64,000 bases of DNA from Anaeromyxobacter sp. GTDB taxonomy: Bacteria > Myxococcota > Myxococcia > Myxococcales > Anaeromyxobacteraceae. Below, piece after piece: positions 7,872-16,466 of the stretch. The stretch's first letter is position 1. Each line of letters starts with the position of its first letter. A program made the position numbers and the translations under genes. Below the pieces are notes generated by a model. The model was not told where the DNA came from and did no database searches. It saw only the letters and a list, made by a program, of their open reading frames with translations. The stretch is taken from NCBI GenBank assembly GCA_016718565.1, contig JADKCZ010000001.1:310001-374000 (forward strand), in the 5' to 3' direction.

Positions 7872-9380
7872 GTGCAACTGGCCAGGTGGTTCGCGCTGCT
7901 GGTGGCGTCCTGCCTGGGCGCGGCGCCGGCCCGTGGCGACCAGGCCCGCGGCGCCACGCACGGCCCCCGGCCGGCGGCCGCGCCTGCGGGGGCTCCCGCC
8001 AGACCCGAGGCCGGCCGCCTCGCCATCTCGCCGGTGCGCCGCGACCCCGGCGGCGCGATCGGGGCCAGGCTGGTCGCCGCGCTGTGCGAGGCGCGCCCGT
8101 GCCTGGCAGGGGTGAAGGCCAGCGGCTCGCCCGGCCGCGACCTGGCCCGGACCCGCCGGCTCGGCGCGCAGGCCGTGCTGGTCGGCTCGGTCTGGACCGA
8201 GTCGGCGGGGCGCGTCCTCTCGCTGGCGCTCTTCACGAAGGGTGAACGACCGGCGCGGACCTGGACCCTGCCGCTCGGCCGCGACGGCCTGCCGCGGCCA
8301 TCCGCGCTGGCCGGGGTGGCGCGCGACCTCGACGCGGTGCTGGGGGCGGGGCGCGGCGCCCCATCGACCCCGACCTCGACCTCGACCCCGACCTCGACCT
8401 CGACCCCGACCTCGACCCCGACCTCGACCCCGACCTCGACCTCGACCTCGACCTCGACCCCGACCCCGACCCCGACCTCGACCCCGACCTCGACCCCGAC
8501 CTCGACCCCGACCCCGACCTCGACCCCGACCTCGACCTCCGTGTCTCCGCCTGCCGCGGCGGAGCGTGGCGCCCCCTCACCCCGGCCCTCTCCCCCAGCC
8601 AGCTGGGGGAGAGGGAGTGCGGATGCTCGCAGCCCTGCACCTGGCGGTCCGGCCCCAAGCAGCCCTGCCCCTCGCTGGCTCACCCTGGAGGCTGGCCTCG
8701 CCCCCTCCCGCCGCGCCCTCACCTTCCCGGGCGCCGGCACCGCCCCGGTCGGCTACACGGCCACCCTGCCTCTCACGCCGCGGCTCAGGCTCGAGGTCTT
8801 CCCGCTGGCCGCGGCCGGCGGCACGGCCGCCGGGCTGGGGCTCTTCGGCGACGGGGCCTGGCAGGGCGGCGTGGCGCTCCCGGGCGCGGCCGGGACGCAT
8901 CGCGCCACCTTCCTCGAGCTGCGGGCCGGCCTGCTCTGGCGCGCCCGGGTGGGCCAGCGGCTGGTGCTGGTGCCCTGGGTGGGCTGGGGCCGCGAGTCCT
9001 TCCGGGTGGGCGCGGTGGGCGGCGCCGGCATCCCGGGGCTGCCCGACTCCCGGCTCGAGGGACCCACGGGCGGGCTCGACCTGGAGCGGCGCCTCGGGGC
9101 GGGACGGGTGACCGTGCTGGCCGGCGCGCGGCTGGCCTGGTGGCGCGACGCCCCCGACCTGGCCGGCGGGGCCGCCTTCTTCCCTGGCGGCAGCGCGCTC
9201 GGCCTGGGGGTGGAGGCCGGGGCGGAGGTCGCCCTCGGCGGGCCGCTCTCGGCGCGGCTGCTGGGCAGCTGGTCCGCCACCCGCTGGTCGCTGCCCACCG
9301 ATCCGAGCGGCGCCTACCAGGTCCGCTCGGCGTGGGCCGAGGCCCTTGGCGGGCGGGTGGCGCTGCGGCTCTGCTGGTGA
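7872..9380 (+). CDS. Exported protein with Ser/Thr-Pro repeat linker and C-terminal outer-membrane barrel-like domain
   Basis: 502 residues from GTG 7872, chosen because GGAGGAG precedes it and ARWFALLVASCLGAAPARG forms a signal peptide with a cleavage site. Residues about 45-160 form a small alpha/beta-like domain (GARLVAAL, GAQAVLVGSVW). Residues 165-222 are an uninterrupted (S/P)T dipeptide array. A REP-like element is then translated in frame (PSPRPSPPASWGRG). From about residue 275 to the end there are alternating amphipathic strands (LTLEAGLAPS, YTATLPLTPRLRLEVFPL, VLAGARLAW) with final residue Trp, as in outer-membrane beta-barrels. Function unknown; no homologue recognised. Confidence 0.6.
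   Translation: MQLARWFALLVASCLGAAPARGDQARGATHGPRPAAAPAGAPARPEAGRLAISPVRRDPGGAIGARLVAALCEARPCLAGVKASGSPGRDLARTRRLGAQAVLVGSVWTESAGRVLSLALFTKGERPARTWTLPLGRDGLPRPSALAGVARDLDAVLGAGRGAPSTPTSTSTPTSTSTPTSTPTSTPTSTSTSTSTPTPTPTSTPTSTPTSTPTPTSTPTSTSVSPPAAAERGAPSPRPSPPASWGRGSADARSPAPGGPAPSSPAPRWLTLEAGLAPSRRALTFPGAGTAPVGYTATLPLTPRLRLEVFPLAAAGGTAAGLGLFGDGAWQGGVALPGAAGTHRATFLELRAGLLWRARVGQRLVLVPWVGWGRESFRVGAVGGAGIPGLPDSRLEGPTGGLDLERRLGAGRVTVLAGARLAWWRDAPDLAGGAAFFPGGSALGLGVEAGAEVALGGPLSARLLGSWSATRWSLPTDPSGAYQVRSAWAEALGGRVALRLCW
8364..8537 (+). repeat. Hexanucleotide microsatellite (YCGACC-type), about 29 units
   Basis: 29 consecutive hexamers, each TCGACC or CCGACC, code 29 Ser-Thr or Pro-Thr dipeptides in the exported protein. 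Copy-number change alters linker length without frameshift. Confidence 0.9.
8572..8616 (+). repeat. REP-like palindromic element inside a coding region
   Basis: CCCCTCACCCCGG precedes a perfect 14-bp inverted repeat (8586-8599 with 8602-8615, loop CA). The same element occurs three times at 49.2-49.5 kb. Here it is read in frame within the 7872-9380 gene. Confidence 0.8.
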
Positions 9381-9390
9381 GGGGCCGGCC

Positions 9391-10356
9391 CTAGACGAAC
9401 AGGCTCGACAGCGAGTCGCCGTGGTGGATGCGGCGGACCGCCTCGGCGAAGAGGCTGGCGCAGGAGAGCGCCTTGATCTTCGGGCAGGCGGCCGCGGCCG
9501 CCGAGAGCGGGATCGAGTCGGTCACCACGACCTCCTCGATGGGGCTCTTGATGATGCGCTCGACGGCCGGGCCGGAGAGCACCGCGTGGGTGGCGTAGGC
9601 GTAGACCTTGGCCGCGCCCTTGTCGACCAGGGCGTTGGCGGCCTGGGTCAGGGTGCCGGCGGTGTCGATCATGTCGTCGAGCAGCACCGTCACCTTGCCG
9701 TTGACGTCGCCGATGACGTTCAGCACCTCGGCCACGTTGGCCTTGAGGCGCCGCTTGTCCACGATGCCCAGGCCGGCGCCCAGCCGCTTCGAGTAGGCGC
9801 GGGCGCGCTCCACGCCGCCGGCGTCGGGCGAGACGATGATCAGGTCGTCGGTCTTGCCCTCGAACCGCTTCTTCATGTGGTCGAGCAGCACCGGCGCGCC
9901 GTAGAGGTGGTCGAAGGGGATGTTGAAGAAGCCCTGGATCTGTCCGGCGTGCATGTCCATCGACACCACGCGGGTGGCGCCGGCCGCCACCAGCAGGTCG
10001 GCCACCAGCTTGGCGGTGATGGGGCTGCGCGAGGCCACCTTGCGGTCCTGGCGGGCGTAGCCGTAGTAGGGGATGACCGCGTTGATGGTGCCGGCCGACG
10101 CGCGCTTGAGCGCGTCGATCATGATGAGCAGCTCCATCAGGTTGGAGTTGGCGTCCTGGCAGGTGGACTGGATGATGTAGGTGTCGAGGCCGCGGATGTT
10201 CTCGCCGATCTCCACCTGGATCTCGCCGTCCGAGAAGCGGCCCACCATGCACTGCGACAGGGGCTTGCCCAGCGCCTGCGAGATGGCCTCGGCCAGCCTC
10301 CGGTTGGAGTTGCCGGCGAAGAGCTTGTAGTCGGAGCGATTGCCGTTGCTGGACAT
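9391..10356 (-). CDS. prs: Ribose-phosphate pyrophosphokinase
   Basis: 321 residues, standard length. It makes PRPP from ribose 5-phosphate and ATP for nucleotide, His and Trp synthesis. The protein has FAGNSNRRLAEAI at the N-terminus, FSDGEIQVEIGENIRG, YYGYARQDRKVASR (ATP loop), VSMDMHAGQIQGFFNIP, SPDAGGVERARAYSKRL and the PRPP motif DDMIDTAGTL. It lies 115 bp downstream of spoVG in the ispE-spoVG-prs order. In many deltaproteobacteria rplY follows prs directly, whereas here accessory genes intervene. Confidence 0.98.
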   Translation of the reverse strand: MSSNGNRSDYKLFAGNSNRRLAEAISQALGKPLSQCMVGRFSDGEIQVEIGENIRGLDTYIIQSTCQDANSNLMELLIMIDALKRASAGTINAVIPYYGYARQDRKVASRSPITAKLVADLLVAAGATRVVSMDMHAGQIQGFFNIPFDHLYGAPVLLDHMKKRFEGKTDDLIIVSPDAGGVERARAYSKRLGAGLGIVDKRRLKANVAEVLNVIGDVNGKVTVLLDDMIDTAGTLTQAANALVDKGAAKVYAYATHAVLSGPAVERIIKSPIEEVVVTDSIPLSAAAAACPKIKALSCASLFAEAVRRIHHGDSLSSLFV

Positions 10357-10470
10357 CGAGCCTCCGGATGGGGTGCGAGGGGGCTCATAGCAGGCGGAGG
10401 CCCACCCGTCGACCGCCGAATCCGCCCTCCCGCTGGCCGGATCCAGCGTGGCGGAGGGCGCCGGACGCGG

Positions 10471-10770
10471 TCAGTCGGCGTGGGGGTCGGTGCCGGTGGC
10501 CCGCGGCGTCTCGGCGCCCCTGAGCTCGCGGTCGTAGGCCGCCAGGATGGCCCGCTCGAACCGCTCGCGCGTCTCGGCGTTGAGCGGGTGGGCGATGTCC
10601 TTGAAGGTGCCGTCCTTGCGCCGCTTGGCCGGCATGGCCACGAACAGCCCGGCGGTGCCGTGGATGACCTTCAGGTCGCGCACCACGAAGCAGTCGTCGA
10701 GGGTGACGGTGACGTAGGCGCGCAGCTTCTCCTCGTTCACCGGGAAGACGCGGACCTCGGTGATCTCCAT
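10471..10770 (-). CDS. spoVG: SpoVG family RNA/DNA-binding regulator
   Basis: 99 residues, near the usual 84-100. The N-terminus MEITEVRVFPVNEEKLRAYV, the core LKVIHGTAGLFVAMPAKRRK and the segment DIAHPLNAETRERFE are the SpoVG signature, including the charged C-terminal nucleic-acid-binding surface. In Firmicutes it affects septation and virulence genes; in myxobacteria its role is not defined. The start overlaps the end of ispE by 34 bp, so the two are coupled. Confidence 0.95.
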   Translation of the reverse strand: MEITEVRVFPVNEEKLRAYVTVTLDDCFVVRDLKVIHGTAGLFVAMPAKRRKDGTFKDIAHPLNAETRERFERAILAAYDRELRGAETPRATGTDPHAD

Positions 10771-11639
10771 GGCGACACCCTCGGCGGCCGCTGCACCGTC
10801 CGTGCGACGAGGACCCGGACGCCCGGGCCCTCGACAGCCTGCACCGCCGAGGCCGCGCGCCGGGCGGCGGCCCGACCGGCGAAGAGCCCGTAGACGGTGG
10901 GGCCGCTGCCGGACAGCAGCGCCACCTCGGCGCCGGCGCCCACCAGGGAACCCAGCAGCGGTCCTAAGGCGGGGCGGTGGGCCACGCAGCCGCCCTGGAG
11001 GTCGTTCCCCGCCTGGGTCGGCCGGAAGGGCCCTGCGGGGCGGCGCAGGCGGGGCGCCGGCCGGCCGGCGCGGGCCTCGTCGAGCCAGCGGTAGGCCTCA
11101 CCGGCCCGGATGGCCAGGGCCGGATCACGCGGGTAGGCCAGCACCAGGTGCAGCGGCGGGACCTCGGCGGGGGTGAGCCGCTCGCCGCGCCCGGCGGCCC
11201 AGGCGGGGCCCGGGCCGAGGAAGAAGGGGACGTCCGAGCCGATGGCGAGCCCCACCTCGGCGAGCGCCGCCGCGTCCCGCACCCCGAAGGCCCGGGCCAG
11301 GCAGCGCAGCACCGCCGCGGCGTCGGAGGAGCCGCCCCCCAGCCCCGCCGTCACCGGCGTGCGCTTCTGGATGGTGACGGCCACCCCGCGGTCCACGCCG
11401 AAGCGCCGCCGGAAGGCCTCGGCCGCGCGGGCCGCCAGGTTGCCCGGGCCCGCCAGGTCCGGGTGGCCCGGCGTGCGGCAGGTGACCGGCCCGGCGCGCG
11501 CCGCCACCCGCACCTCGATCCCGTCGCCGAGGTCGAGCGGGACCAGCAGGCTGACGAGATCGTGGAAGCCGTCGGCCCTGAGCGGGCCGACCTTGAGGAC
11601 GAGGTTCACCTTGGCGGGGGCGAGCGTGACGAGGCGCAC
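10737..11639 (-). CDS. ispE: 4-diphosphocytidyl-2-C-methyl-D-erythritol kinase
   Basis: 300 residues of the GHMP kinase family, catalysing the ATP-dependent fourth step of the MEP isoprenoid pathway. It has LAPAKVNLVLKVGPLRADGF at the N-terminus (catalytic Lys and substrate His region), the ATP loop PVTAGLGGGSSDAAAVL near residue 95, and the C-terminal SGSGPTVYGLFAG motif 3. It is the first gene of ispE-spoVG-prs. The C-terminus (RPPRVSPWRSPRSASSR) overlaps spoVG and is poorly conserved. Confidence 0.96.
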   Translation of the reverse strand: MRLVTLAPAKVNLVLKVGPLRADGFHDLVSLLVPLDLGDGIEVRVAARAGPVTCRTPGHPDLAGPGNLAARAAEAFRRRFGVDRGVAVTIQKRTPVTAGLGGGSSDAAAVLRCLARAFGVRDAAALAEVGLAIGSDVPFFLGPGPAWAAGRGERLTPAEVPPLHLVLAYPRDPALAIRAGEAYRWLDEARAGRPAPRLRRPAGPFRPTQAGNDLQGGCVAHRPALGPLLGSLVGAGAEVALLSGSGPTVYGLFAGRAAARRAASAVQAVEGPGVRVLVARTVQRPPRVSPWRSPRSASSR

Positions 11640-11864
11640 CGCCCCTCTCTACCACCCCGCCGCACCGGTGGTGGCGTGTGGCCGGCCCGCCCCCGTCCGC
11701 CCTCATCCGCCCCACGGTCACGCCGTACCGCGGGGTGGGGACAACCCAGGCGGCCGCCGCGGGGCCTCGGGCCCGAAGGGCCGCCCAGCAGGCCGATCCG
11801 TGTTCACGCTGCGTCCAGGCGGCTGGTCCGCCCGGTGCAGTGGGGTGAGGCCGGAGGCTCCACG

Positions 11865-12074
11865 ATGTCCTGCCCACACGCCAAGCGGTGCACCCTGCAC
11901 GACCAGCTGGGGACCAGGAGCGCGCTCACCGTCTGGCAGACGCTCTTCTGCGACAGCGGCTTCGACCGGTGCGTCCGCTACCGGCTGACGCTGGCGGGGG
12001 CGGCGGTGCCGCCGGACCTGTTGCCCGACGGCCGCTCCCGCCTGCCGCCGGAGCGGCCGGTCGCCAAGGGCTGA
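11865..12074 (+). CDS. 69-residue cysteine-containing small protein
   Basis: Starts at ATG 11865 with GGAGG 7 nt upstream. The sequence has CPHAKRC near the start, then WQTLFCDSGFDRCVRYRL, then VPPDLLPDGRSRLP. The four Cys in the spacing C-x5-C...C-x6-C suggest a Zn or Fe-S site. The WxxxFCxxxFxxCxRY / G..VPxxLLPxG pattern resembles a small family I recall from deltaproteobacteria, without an assigned function. It stands alone, divergent from ispE and upstream of hpt. Confidence 0.65.
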   Translation: MSCPHAKRCTLHDQLGTRSALTVWQTLFCDSGFDRCVRYRLTLAGAAVPPDLLPDGRSRLPPERPVAKG

Positions 12075-12170
12075 GCCGAAGGCCGCCGCCCGCCACCGCC
12101 CCGCGCCGCGCTGCGGCACGCCACCCGAGGTCGCCCCGGCGCCCTGGCGGCGCTGCTAGAGTGGCGCGCC

Positions 12171-12701
12171 ATGCCCCCCGCCTACGACACCCAGGTCCTC
12201 ATCTCGGAGGCCCAGATCCGCGAGCGCATCGCCGAGCTGGGCCGCGACATCGCCGCGCAGCACACCGGCAAGCGGCTGGTCTGCGTCGGCGTGCTGAAGG
12301 GCAGCTTCATGTTCCTGGCCGACCTGGTGCGGGCCATCCCGCTGCCGGAGCTGGAGGTGGACTTCATCGGCGTCTCCTCCTACCAGGGCACCCAGTCCAC
12401 CGGCGTGGTGCGCATCACCACCGACCTGGCCCGCAGCATCGAGGGCGAGGACGTGCTGCTGGTGGAGGACATCGTCGACACCGGCCTGACCATCCGCTAC
12501 CTGCTCGACAACCTGGCCACCCGGCGCCCGCGCACCCTCAAGGTGGCGGCCCTGCTGGAGAAGCCGGCCCGGGCCAAGGTCCAGGTGCCCGTCGACTTCC
12601 GGGGCTTCACCATCGAGGACCGCTTCGTGGTGGGCTACGGGCTGGACTACGACGGCCGGCTCCGCAACCTGCCCCACGTGGCGCTGCTGCATCTCAGGTG
12701 A
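12171..12701 (+). CDS. hpt: Hypoxanthine phosphoribosyltransferase
   Basis: 176 residues, standard length. It salvages hypoxanthine (and guanine) with PRPP. Diagnostic segments are VGVLKGSFMFLADLVRAI, VDFIGVSSYQ and the PRPP-binding LLVEDIVDTGLTI, followed by the purine-contact region FTIEDRFVVGYGLDYDGRLR. The gene uses ATG 12171. It is about 80 nt upstream of the large coiled-coil gene with no evident functional link. Confidence 0.96.
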   Translation: MPPAYDTQVLISEAQIRERIAELGRDIAAQHTGKRLVCVGVLKGSFMFLADLVRAIPLPELEVDFIGVSSYQGTQSTGVVRITTDLARSIEGEDVLLVEDIVDTGLTIRYLLDNLATRRPRTLKVAALLEKPARAKVQVPVDFRGFTIEDRFVVGYGLDYDGRLRNLPHVALLHLR

Positions 12702-12782
12702 CGGGGGCCCCCGGCGGAGGGGTCCGCCACCCCCGGCCAGATAGGCGCGAACCCGCCGGGGCGGGTGTACCATCGCCTGGAC

Positions 12783-15700
12783 ATGTCCCCTTTCTTCGCG
12801 CGCAACGGCGCGGGCGAGCTCCTCGCCCGCTACAGCTTCATCGAGCCCCTGCTGGAGGGGCGGCGGGTCCTCGAGCTCGGGGCGGCCGCCGCCACCGACG
12901 GCGCCAGCGCCCTCCTGCTGGCCGATCGCGGCGCCGCGGCGGTGCTGAGCGTGGAGGCCGACGAGGCCGACCTGGCCCAGGCCCGGCGGGCCGGCCACCA
13001 CCCGTTCGTGCGCTTCGAGGCGCTGGACGTCGGCACCCTCAAGCCCGGCGCCTTCGACCTGATCCTGCTGGCCGACGGCGCCCCCCTGGCCGCCGACCTG
13101 GCCAGGCTGGCGGCGCTGCGGCGGCTCCTGGCCGACGGCGGCCACCTGGTGACCGCCCTGTCGGCGCCCGACGGCCACACCCTGGCCGACCTGGCGGGCC
13201 AGCCGGAGCCGCTGCTGGCCCCGCCCTACCAGGACTTCGTGGCCGCGCTGGTGGAGCACTTCCCCTCGGTGGAGGTGGCCACGCTGTCGGCCTCGGTGGG
13301 CTACGCGGTGGTGCTGCCCCCGCCGGGCGGCGGCGAGCCCGACGTGAGCGTGGACGGCTCGCACGCCGGCGAGGCCGAGGCGGCCGGCTGGATCGCCATC
13401 TGCGGCGACGACGCCACCGGCCTGTCCGGCCTGACGCTGGCGGCCATGCCGTCGCGGGACCTGCTGGAGGCGGCGGCGGCGGCGCGGCGCGCGGCGGCGG
13501 AGGCGCGGGCCGAGGGCGAGGCCGCGCTGGCCGAGGCCCAGCGGGTGGAGCAGGAGGTCCGGGGCGCGGCCGAGCGGTCGGCGGCCGAGCTGGCCGAGGT
13601 GCTGGCCGAGCGCGACGCCCTGCGCGCCGAGCGCCAGGGGTTGCTCTCGGAGCGCGAGGCGGCCTCCCAGGAGCGCGAGGGGCTGGCGCAGGACCGCGAC
13701 GCCGCCCTCACCGCCGAGGCCGAGGCGAGGGCCGAGGCGGAGCGGCTGGCGGGTCAGCTCGAGGCCGCCGGCGCTGAGCGCGACGGCCTGGCGGCGTCCG
13801 ACGCCGCGGCGCGCGCCGAGCTCGAGGCGCTGCGGCGGGAGCTGGCGGCGGCCCAGGGCGAGGCCACCCTGGCGGTGGAGCGGCAGCAGCGCGACGTGGC
13901 CGCGGCCCTGGCCGGCACGGCCGCGGCGGTGGAGCGGGCCCAGGGCGAGCTGGCGGCGGCCCTGGCGCAGGCGGTGGCGGCGCGCGACGAGGCCGTGGAG
14001 GGTGCACGGCGCGAGGTCGAGGCGGCCCGGGCCGAGGGGGCCGGCTCGGTGGAGCGGCTCAAGGGCGAGCTCACCTCCACCGCCGAGCGGCTGCGCGGCG
14101 CCGAGGCGCTCTGCGACGCCGAGCGCGAGGCCGGGCACGCCGCCCGGGCCGACGCCGAGCGCTTCGGGCAGGTGCTGGCGCTGCGCGAGCGCGAGGTGGG
14201 CGACCTGCGGGGGCAGGTGGACGGGCTGCAGCGGCGGGTGGCCGAGGCCGAGCTGGAGGCCTCGCGTGTCGGCGAGGAGCGGACCCGGGCCGTCACCGAG
14301 CTGGCCGGCAGCTCCGGCGCCATGCACGAGGCGCAGGCGGCGCTGCAGGCCGCCCGGGCCGAGGCGCAGGCGGGCCACAGCGCCCTGGCGTCGGCCCTGG
14401 GTCGGGCCGACCAGGCCGAGGCGCGGGTCGAGGCGCTGGAGGAGGAGCTGGAGCGGCGGCAGGGGCAGCAGGGGGTGGTGCACGCCGAGGTCGAGGCGGC
14501 CCAGCGGCTGGCCGACCAGGTCCGGGCCGAGGCGGCGGCGCAGGTGGAGGCCGGCCGCGCCGAGCTTGAGCAGGCCAGGCAGGAGGCGGCCCGCTTCCGG
14601 GCCGAGGTGGACGGGCTGCGCGAGCAGGCGGTGACGGCCCGCAGCGAGGCCGACGTGGCCCACCGGGTGATCGACACCGCCCGCGGCGAGGCGCTGCGCG
14701 CCGACCAGGCGCTGGCGGCGGCGCGCGCCCAGGCGGGCGCGGCGGCGGAGGCGGTGGCGGCGGTGGCAGCGGCCCGCGCGGAGGCCGAGGCGGCACGCGC
14801 GGAGACCGAGCGGGCCCGCGCAGAGGCCGAGGCTGCCCGCGCCGGGCTGGCGGCCGCCCGCGGCGAGGTGGGCGGACGGGAGGCCGCGCTGGCCGAGGCC
14901 CGCGGCGAGCTCGAGGCCCTGCGCGCCGGGCAGGCGGAGCAGGCGGCCCAGGCCGCGGAGCTGACCCGGGAGCTGGCGGCGCAGCGCGAGATCGGCCGCC
15001 AGGCCGGCCAGTCGGCCGAGGCCGCCAGGCAGGCGGCGGCGGCCGGCGAGGCGGCCCTGGCGGCGCGGGAGGCCGAGGCCCAGGCGGCGGCGGAGGCGGC
15101 CGGGCAGGCGCTGGAGGAGGCGCGCGCCCGGGCCGAGGCGGCCGAGCGGGGGGCGGCGGAGGCCAGGGCGCGCGCCGCCGAGCAGCAGGCGCGGGCCGAG
15201 GCAGCCGAGGCCAGGGCCACCGAGGCCACGGCGCAGGTGGAGGCGGCCGAGGGGCGGGCCAGCCAGGCCGGCAGCCGCGAGGAGGAGTCGGCGGCGCTGG
15301 CCGGGCGGGCCGAGGCGCTCTCGGCCGAGGTGATCGGGCTCAGGGCGGCCGAGGCGGAGCTGGCGGCCGAGCGCGAGGCGCTGCAGGCGGGGCTGGTCGA
15401 CGCGCAGGCCCGCCTCGATGCCGAGAGCGAGCGGCGCGGACAGGCGGAGGCGCGGGCCGCAGAGGCCCTGGCCCTGGCGGACGAGGCGGCCGAGGCGCGC
15501 CGGCAGGCCGAGGCGCGCGCCGGCGAGGCGGCAGCACAGGCCAGCCAGGCCGAGGTGCGCGCCAGCCAGGCCGAGGCGCGCGGGGAGGGGCAGGTGGCGG
15601 CCGCGGGCCAGCTCGACGGGCTGCAGCAGGCGCTGGCGGCGGCCGAGGAGGCGCGCCGGGTGGTGGAGGCCGAGCTGGCGGCGGCCCGCACCGCGCAGGA

Positions 15701-16319
15701 GGTGGCCGAGGGGAGCGCGGCGGAGATCGACGCCGAGCTGCAGGCCATCCGCTGGGAGAAGGAGGAGATCGAGCAGCGGCTGCAGGCGGCGCTGGCGGCC
15801 CAGGCCGCCACCCAGGCCCTGCCTCCGCCGGACCTGACGCGGGTGCGCGACGAGGTGGCCGCGCGCACCGCCGAGGCGGTGGGGCTGCGCAAGGAGGTGG
15901 CCCGGCTGGAGGCGGTGGTCCGCGAGCTGACCAGCGGTCCGGGGCCGCTCGACGGCGGCGCCGACCAGGCCGCGCTGGCCGCCGCCGAGGCGCGCGCCTC
16001 GCAGGCGGAGTCGCGGCTGGTGGAGATGGCGCGCCGCTCGGCCGAGGCCGACGCCCGGGCCAGCGAGGCCGCGGCACGGGCCCACGCCGCCGAGGCGGGG
16101 CTGGCGGCGCTGGCCGCGCCGGGCGCGGACCAGGGCGGCGAGGCCGGGCTGGCCCGGCTGCGCGAGGAGCGCGAGGCGCTGGCGGCGGCGGTGGCGGAGC
16201 GCGACACCCGCATCACCCGGCTGCAGCGCGAGGTGGCCGACAAGACCGACCGGCTGGGCCGGCTGGCCAAGGAGATGGGCGAGCTCAAGGCCAAGGGGCT
16301 GGGGAAGATCTTCAGGTAG
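12783..16319 (+). CDS. Methyltransferase-like domain fused to a very long coiled coil
   Basis: 1178 residues from ATG 12783; a GTG six codons earlier is an alternative and neither has a strong RBS. Residues about 25-215 look like a class I SAM-methyltransferase fold (VLELGAAAATDG, VLSVEADEADL, FDLILLADGAPL, LLADGGHLVTAL), but the motif I glycines (GxGxG) are absent, so it may be a pseudo-enzyme. From about 230 to the end it is a nearly continuous Ala/Glu/Arg-rich coiled coil of roughly 930 residues, ending RLAKEMGELKAKGLGKIFR. The layout recalls myxobacterial polarity proteins such as AglZ and FrzS (pseudo-receiver plus coiled coil), though that is only an analogy. A PilZ gene follows 147 bp later. 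Confidence 0.7.
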   Translation: MSPFFARNGAGELLARYSFIEPLLEGRRVLELGAAAATDGASALLLADRGAAAVLSVEADEADLAQARRAGHHPFVRFEALDVGTLKPGAFDLILLADGAPLAADLARLAALRRLLADGGHLVTALSAPDGHTLADLAGQPEPLLAPPYQDFVAALVEHFPSVEVATLSASVGYAVVLPPPGGGEPDVSVDGSHAGEAEAAGWIAICGDDATGLSGLTLAAMPSRDLLEAAAAARRAAAEARAEGEAALAEAQRVEQEVRGAAERSAAELAEVLAERDALRAERQGLLSEREAASQEREGLAQDRDAALTAEAEARAEAERLAGQLEAAGAERDGLAASDAAARAELEALRRELAAAQGEATLAVERQQRDVAAALAGTAAAVERAQGELAAALAQAVAARDEAVEGARREVEAARAEGAGSVERLKGELTSTAERLRGAEALCDAEREAGHAARADAERFGQVLALREREVGDLRGQVDGLQRRVAEAELEASRVGEERTRAVTELAGSSGAMHEAQAALQAARAEAQAGHSALASALGRADQAEARVEALEEELERRQGQQGVVHAEVEAAQRLADQVRAEAAAQVEAGRAELEQARQEAARFRAEVDGLREQAVTARSEADVAHRVIDTARGEALRADQALAAARAQAGAAAEAVAAVAAARAEAEAARAETERARAEAEAARAGLAAARGEVGGREAALAEARGELEALRAGQAEQAAQAAELTRELAAQREIGRQAGQSAEAARQAAAAGEAALAAREAEAQAAAEAAGQALEEARARAEAAERGAAEARARAAEQQARAEAAEARATEATAQVEAAEGRASQAGSREEESAALAGRAEALSAEVIGLRAAEAELAAEREALQAGLVDAQARLDAESERRGQAEARAAEALALADEAAEARRQAEARAGEAAAQASQAEVRASQAEARGEGQVAAAGQLDGLQQALAAAEEARRVVEAELAAARTAQEVAEGSAAEIDAELQAIRWEKEEIEQRLQAALAAQAATQALPPPDLTRVRDEVAARTAEAVGLRKEVARLEAVVRELTSGPGPLDGGADQAALAAAEARASQAESRLVEMARRSAEADARASEAAARAHAAEAGLAALAAPGADQGGEAGLARLREEREALAAAVAERDTRITRLQREVADKTDRLGRLAKEMGELKAKGLGKIFR

Positions 16320-16466
16320 ACGCCTGCCCGCGCCGCGGGCACCTGCCCGGCGCGGGGGCAGCCGGCGGGCGCCTCGCCGTCCGGCTGCCCAGGTGGCGCC
16401 CAGGCGCCCGGGCCGGGCCGCATCCTCCCTGTCGCACCCGAAGGCTCGGTGTTATCTTCCGGCCCC

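Noticed and set aside
8233..8740. Repetitive Val-Glu/Ser-Arg open frames on the minus strand
   Set aside because: They are alternative readings of the hexanucleotide repeat, with no start signal.
10357..10470. tRNA gene between prs and spoVG
   Set aside because: No cloverleaf or CCA-like end could be drawn; likewise none in the 11640-11864 and 4766-5054 gaps.
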